The notes below the pieces were generated by a model that saw only the letters and a list, made by a program, of their open reading frames with translations, had not been told where the DNA came from and made no database searches. From Phoenix dactylifera (Eukaryota > Streptophyta > Magnoliopsida > Arecales > Arecaceae), in NCBI RefSeq assembly GCF_009389715.1, contig NW_024068198.1, positions 143,225 through 207,224 of the forward strand: a DNA stretch of 64,000 nt, read 5' to 3'. Made by a program: the position numbers and the translations under genes. Of the stretch, positions 58,238-64,000 are shown one piece after another; positions within the stretch are counted from its first letter, which is position 1, and each line of letters starts with the position of its first letter.

Positions 58238-58700
58238 CCTTTTTTTCTTTTTTTTCTTTTTTGTTTGACTAAGATGGAATTCATGCAGTTGTAGTTCGAA
58301 TACACTCAAAAAAATAAAAATAAAAAAGTCTAAATGATAAGCTAGGAAAGCTGCCATCCAATCTGCAACCTCATTTGCTTCACGGTAGATATGTCTTAAC
58401 AGCGAACAGCGAAAGATGTGCTTTCTCTTGCTAGAATCCATGTCTCTTGTCCCAGTAGAACTTGTCCTTAGAGTCAGTTTTTGGATGATTCGGTATCCGA
58501 TACCCATGACGTGTTACTCAGAGTGATAGGAAACTAGTCATTTTATAAATCAGAAAATCCTATGCAATCTCCATAATGATTGGAGATTCAGCTCCGGCTA
58601 AGAAATCAATATGAAAAAGGAAAAATACTTTTAGATATTGCTTGCCAGGGATTAATGCAATGCATGGTTTAGGTAGGCGTTGGGCAAGATTTGAGCAAGG
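58238..58700 (-). mobile_element. LINE 3' end, minus strand
   Basis: The minus frame contains LLRHIYREANEVADWMAAFLA, the same RNase H block as in the other LINE ends in this window, followed by a degenerate end and a T-rich run at 58238-58262 (the A tail on the minus strand). Upstream, LAGAESPIIMEIA may be the preceding RNase H strand. Stops interrupt it. Confidence 0.65.
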
Positions 58701-61584
58701 TTGGGTCAATTACTATTTGTGAGATAGTAGGACTGGTAAATTTACTGGTCTTGGGCATTTTCCGGATGAGAATTATAGTTTGGTACAGCGACCAATTCAC
58801 ATGATAGCTTCTGAGATTTACATAATCTGTCAATTATATTTTGAATTTTTAAAACATATGTTCGTTTAAGAATAACTTTTAAGATTAAATTACAGTAGTT
58901 ATGGTAGCATGGAGACATGTCCAAATATCCTGATTTAGAGACTTAACTGACCTGAGTTCAACAGTAAAATAAATAACATTTGCAAGGTTGACCATGTTGA
59001 AACTATTAGGACATAACTGAACCTGATCAACATGTGCATAAGCATACATGGACCAATGAACAGATCACTTTTTGAATACATCTACTCCATTCCAATCCTC
59101 TTAACACAACTTGAGCCATTCTAGTCTAACTTAGTGCTAAATTTCCTTAAAAGAAGAAACATACCATGCCCAACAAGTAATAATTAGAATCAAACAACTA
59201 ATAATTAACCAACTGTTGAAGTCTTTACACAACCTAACGCATAAGCGATTTATGTTCATTAGCCGGAGGGGTTAGAGTAAAGCTGATAATGGCTTGAGGA
59301 CCGAGAAATTATTAGGTGGACTAGGTCCACCGTGGACATTAGGTGAAATGAACCTAATAATTTCATCCTAGGATAAAATGATTTCACTTTAGGCCCATGG
59401 TGGACCTGGTCCACCTAATAGCCTCATTAGAAGAGCATGTCATCGAAAAATTAAGTTGCAGCCAGTTAGACTCTCAATTCAATAACAGAACTGTAAGTTG
59501 GAACATCAAAATTTTCAGACTTCGGCCAACGGAAGCTGATGGAGAATTTTCTCCGCTGAACAATCTCCTATCAAATATTCAGCCTAAGAATCCTGATACA
59601 ATTTGCTAGAGACGATCAGATGATGACAAATCAAACAACAAAAATGTAGAAGTTTATTAAGATGGAGGATTACGATCGCCATGGGCAAAGATTCTATGAA
59701 AGGCTGGCAAAAATTTTCATGTGCTTGGCACTCGTGAAAAGATGAATAAAAAACGAATATGCTCAAGAAGAGGCTGAAGGTACATTTAAACGTGTGTAGT
59801 CCTGCAATGAGAAGAGGCTTAAGCTTAACATCTCAGGTAGACCTCCTCCAGTTTTTTTCACTTCGGACCACTTGGAGACATCAAAGAATTTAGTGTAAGT
59901 TTAAGCTGGCCTGGATCAGCTAGTCACCTGATATTTGTTGGTTTGTCTAGAAGTAGAGAGGTGAAAACTAATAATAAAACTGTTCTTATGACAGCATTTG
60001 AACTGACCAGGGATTGGTCGTTCTGTGTAATTTACAAAGCAGCAATTAGCTTTCTTTCCTCTGGAGCAGACTCTGTAACTTATCTTAACCTTTGTTTTCT
60101 TCGTCTTTCTCAGTGATGCTCTCTTTTTAATTGTAATCTTTCTTGTGGCAGTTCTCGTTTTAATAATATCAGGTGGGTTTCCCTCTCTTCAGTGAAAAAA
60201 GAGAACAACCTAAACTAAACTTGTCCAGGTTAAGTGGGTTGATTCAAACAAAATTTAAACTAAACTGGATTGAAATGCTTGAAGTATAAAATAGTGGAAT
60301 AATTTTTAATTTAGTAACCTTGCAACAATGAACACATTTAACTTCTAGCGTTGGGTCGTTAATCTATTACAAAATTTCTGGACTAATTTTGTGTTGGGAT
60401 CGGGTTATCAACCTCACAAATTGAATCTGACTTGATGCGGTGTTTTATATATAAACAGCAGAGCTATTGATGCTCAAAAATCCATTATAAAACCCCAAAC
60501 TGTGAACATGATAACTTTGGACTGCTTAGGTTTTATTTGTAGAAATAATGATCATATCAGGCTCTGGGAGATAACTTCGGTTGGCGACATTGCTTCAGCA
60601 ATCTATTTCCGAGACTTTATAAATGATGCCTTAAGAAGAACATTTTCATTTGTCATAGTGGAAAAGGAAGGAAGCTAGGTAGTGGGAGATGATGTCTAGG
60701 ATCTTTTGTTGAGAATCATGTGTAAGGTTTAATCCTATATGGAAATTGATATACATGATTGTTTCAAAATTAACGGCTTAAGCTTTTAAACTGGTTATAT
60801 TTGACTTATATATCATGGTCTTCTCCTGACTGGACTCAAACTCTTTATTTGTTCCTAATAGGCAGTTTCAGAGCCGATGGTGATGATTCTGGACAACTCA
60901 CAAGTTATAAAACAATTGAATTTGTGGCCTTATGATGAACGGTAACATGTTGGCTACTGGCTCCTATGATGAACAATAACATGCTGGCTAGTAGAGTGGA
61001 AGTCATGTTGGTATGCCTAGTAGGTGCAGCAAGTGGACTTATAGAGCAAGGTACTGGCGTTTGAGCATGGCCTTGGGTATGGCCAAGGAACTCCGTGCAA
61101 ACCGCTCAACCATCGGTACCTGACATTCTCAAATATCACTAGAAGAAATCAAGTAATCTCTCATGTATGTCTTTTGAGCCGTTGCTTCCAAACCTATGCT
61201 CTTGGAACCTATGTTGTCATAACAGGTCCTTGGTGGCCCATACAAAGTCTTGACCATATCTCCTAATCAGTTAAGCACTCTACCATGTGCCGTAGCCATA
61301 TATTTTTCAAGATTTCGCAGATTAAAGTTGATCAAGCTGAAGCATACTTGGTTTAGGAACATCTTCTGCATCAAGTGTTTAACTGCTAATATCCACGTTA
61401 AACTTATATATAGATATGACAATTTACAGATCAATTTCATATTCTCCTCATGTTATCAATATAAACACCTCTCAACAAAGGAAACAGTGAATCTCCCACC
61501 AGGAGAAAGACATACATCTGACATGATATATATATATATATTATAGATAGATAGATCAAAAATTTGGAATAAACAAAAACTTAC
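58701..61584. other. Region without recognised gene, containing a foldback
   Basis: AT-rich. The inverted repeat at 59311-59421 is annotated separately. A minus-strand stretch near 61460-61530 (SPGGRFTVSFVERCLY) looks coding-like and could be a last exon of the LPA1-like gene next to it, but this is not shown. Confidence 0.4.
59311..59421. repeat. Inverted repeat / small foldback element
   Basis: The left arm TATTAGGTGGACTAGGTCCA (59311 on) is mirrored by the right arm ending TGGACCTGGTCCACCTAATA (to 59421), with further pairing toward the centre. Each arm itself contains the palindrome GGTGGACYWGGTCCACC. It could fold into one hairpin of about 40 bp or two small ones, and is probably a MITE. 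Confidence 0.75.
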
Positions 61585-62699
61585 CTTCCATATACATATA
61601 TAATAGATTCTTAAGGACTCTTCCATCCATGCCATCAAAGAGTCCTGACCAAATTCCTTTCACCGCGGCAGTGCGCAACAAAAGCATTCCATGGAGGATA
61701 GCCAACACCACCCCACGAACTCGGCATCCATACGTAGAGAGAGATACCTTTAGCATAGATAGACAATTTAAAAAAAAATTCTTGACAGAATGAGACATCA
61801 ATTGATAGCAGGCACAACTAACAATATAATATTCGAAAGCCAAAAGAATTTTGGTGAAAGACTGAATTGCAAACTGATCATATAATTTTGAATATATGTC
61901 TAACTGAAATTCTGTCTTTCATGTTACAAATAATTAACAGAGCTGCGTCCTAGTTTCCACAGATTAAAACGATGACAAAGTAATATAAACTACTTACACT
62001 GGAGAATCGGGCGAGACATTAGCCAATTTCTTCTGTTCGCCTATCCAGCTGTGGACAAAATTAAAATCAACATAAAAATGTCATTAGAAAGACAAAAGAT
62101 TATTATTTTATTTTCTTGATATTTCTTCTTACTTGGCCCATTCGGAAGTGTAAACAGGTCTCAGCTGCCAGAGCCTCTTTTCTTGTTGACAATCATCTCC
62201 TCCTCATTCTCGTCAAGTTCAAAAGGAGTGTTTGCATCCATCTTAAAAGGAACCACCAATACCCTCTATCCAGAAGGCGATCAGTAAAAGGTTTGCTCAG
62301 TCTAAAGGACTCAGCAATGTACGAGGCAGGGCCAGCAAGAATGACCAGGCGAGCAATTCCCCTCAAATCACTGACAGAAATGATCTTATCTGGTCTACTC
62401 GCAGCTTGAGTTTTGAGAGGTTTTTCCTCCCTTGATAGCTTTGCTAGTTGGGCATTTTTAGCACTATTCTCCCTTGTGTAAAGAAATGCAAAAAATAAAA
62501 TTGCTCCAATATCTATACCAAGACCCTTTAAGATTTCAGGCAGCTCTGCTGATCTTGATGAATTTGCCAGAGCAGGAATCAACTGGTGTAATAGATATTA
62601 ATCCTCCAATAGAACCACTTGCAATGAACGCAAGATAGAAAAACATCCGCACCGTGCGAAACGGAGAGAGAACCTCACTTCTTATCTTGGTCGTTTGAG
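61585..62699 (-). pseudogene. LPA1: LPA1-like gene (LOW PSII ACCUMULATION 1), 3' half, multiple frame breaks
   Basis: Three exons can be drawn: 62133-62699, 61998-62048 and 61585-61747, with GT-AG ends in the right places. Recognisable blocks in order are SEVLSPFRTVRMFFYLAFIA, LPEILKGLGIDIGAILFF, SREEKPLKTQ, ISVSDLRGIARLVILAGPAS, then EQKKLANVSPDSP, VGYPPWNAFVA and VKGIWSGLFDGMDGRVL. They match my memory of the C-terminal domain of plant LPA1, a plastid protein that helps insert PSII core subunits. The blocks fall in different frames: I count at least five single-base-type shifts (near 62590, 62270, 62190, 61720 and 61670). The TPR-coding 5' exons are not seen up to 64000. Keeping introns argues for a decayed duplicate rather than a retrocopy; assembly error is the alternative. 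Confidence 0.72.
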
Positions 62700-63495
62700 C
62701 TGAAGAACAAATGAAATTGGTATCACAAGGAATCCTCGCATGTTAAACATAACCTGAATGGCTTCAAAACCATTAATTAGAATTAACTAACAACAGAACA
62801 GGAATTACTTATTTTCAATAAGCATGATATAATCCATATTTTGAAAATGCACCTAAACCAACAGAAAACTGTTAAATAATTAAATAGGATACAGCAAGTC
62901 ATTTTAAGCTTTTAAGCCTCTTCCTACAATCATCTGCATACCAAATGTTAACCTTCCACCTTCCCTTACTTGAACACGGGACAGACAATAGTAAAGCATT
63001 GATTATGATTGTATCTACAGATTCAATAATTCCTAATACACAAGATCAGGACTACACTTCCAGAACAGGGATATTCCACTCATTCAACATCTGTTTTAAT
63101 ACTAAAGGACATGGCAAGTAAGGCAATTAAATATGAATCAGTCATGGGACCACAACATTGCTTCAGACTGCAAGGTGGGGTGGATAGGGAACCTATTATT
63201 AAACTTCTGTTCCAAATACTGAGACAGAGTACGGTAACAAAGATACTAACCTATCATTAATCTTCTGCTCCAGATATTGAGGCAGACTAGGATAACAAAG
63301 GCCACTAAGATTACCGAACTAATTGAAGATGGTAAATGGCAGCTACCACCACCCCCTTGCACATGGTGCAAGTGCTTGCCAATCTCATTGTGGAGCTAGC
63401 GAATCCAGCACTATGGGGCATGACAACACTGAATACAAGATTTCTTCTAAGGTGCATATAAAGTCAGCATAGGATCTCGTGACTGCTAAAAAAAC
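62700..63495. other. Upstream flank of the LPA1-like remnant
   Basis: No TPR-coding exon or other gene was recognised. Confidence 0.45.
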
Positions 63496-63800
63496 ATGTC
63501 CAAACTAAGGTCATTGGGAGCAGTGCCTAAGCCTTCCTTGGCTCTTTCAATGGCCATGACTGGTAACTGGCTGGTCCAAGAGAAATTGAAAACTGACAGC
63601 TATCTTTTCATTCTAAGATGGAGCAATAAGGAAACTCTGGACCATCTTTTATTCAGCTGCTTCTTTGAAAGTCACTTTAAAAAAAACTTTGGCATCCTCT
63701 GGAAGGGAAATCTCAAAAAAATGATTGCCTGAGGCATTCTGTAAAAGTAACAAGGTTGTAGAAAAATCTTTCAAACTTGTTCATCCACCCTATTACCTAG
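63496..63800 (+). mobile_element. LINE fragment, zinc-binding RT region
   Basis: The plus frame reads LILRWSNKETLDHLLFSC and FESHFKKNFGILW, which resembles the zf-RVT domain found between RT and RNase H in plant LINEs (Cys/His with ET..HLLF.C). It is short and its boundaries are uncertain. Confidence 0.5.
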
Positions 63801-64000
63801 CATGTATGGGATGAAAGAAACCAGGGCATTTTTTATGGAAAACACATGGAAGAGCAAAGGATATAATTAGAATAGAAGATTGCAATTTAATAATCAAAAC
63901 TGGGCTGGTTTAAATATAGGACTCGGTGGAGTGAAGATATTATCAATAGACAGGTTGAGGTTTGCTTTATAAAACCTGCAGTCTCTACAGAAATAGGTGT

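Overview
This window is plant nuclear DNA, most likely from a monocot and probably a palm. The grounds are spliced plant genes (R2R3-MYB, PPR-DYW, an At3g17950-type gene, an LPA1-type gene), a eukaryotic tRNA-Lys(CTT), and a heavy load of LTR retrotransposons, plant LINE 3' ends and MITEs. The palm assignment is an inference from repeat style, not proven.

Layout. 1-10212 is almost all of a minus-strand Ty1/copia element of Sirevirus type: 3' LTR (cut by the window start), repeated polypurine tracts, an intact env-like ORF, a broken gag-pol, a tRNA-Met primer site and a 1.5 kb 5' LTR. 10213-15596 holds a tRNA-Lys gene and several coding-like, splice-bounded minus-strand segments of an unidentified gene. 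15597-21160 is repeat-rich: a 5'-truncated LINE with a 14-bp target duplication, a solo LTR with a perfect 5-bp target duplication and two internal minisatellites, and a second LINE remnant. 21160-39960 is gene-poor, with one intact three-exon R2R3-MYB gene (26280-27673, minus), a second probable solo LTR, three related MITE-like elements, TRIM-like repeats and local tandem duplications. 39960-41888 is an intact intronless PPR-DYW gene (minus), orthologous in appearance to Arabidopsis At1g74630. Its promoter side is abutted, about 170 bp from the ATG, by a full-length Ty3/gypsy chromovirus (42062-51707, minus, Tekay/Del-like). 51708-57000 holds a LINE tail and otherwise no recognisable gene. 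57152-57843 is an At3g17950-like two-exon gene (plus) with two frame breaks. 61585-62699 is the 3' half of an LPA1-like photosystem II assembly gene (minus) with many frame breaks. A LINE zinc-finger fragment closes the window.

How it fits together. The host genes are unrelated and transcribed singly: organellar RNA editing (PPR-DYW), transcription (MYB), PSII biogenesis (LPA1-like) and an uncharacterised small protein. The repeats account for at least half of the annotated length, and the two large elements are young by LTR comparison (about 1.6% and about 2% divergence in the parts compared by eye). Both have lost gag-pol integrity, while the copia element keeps an open env-like frame. The most notable structures are the palindrome-rich Sirevirus, the chromovirus LTR at the PPR promoter, and the two host genes broken in several frames.
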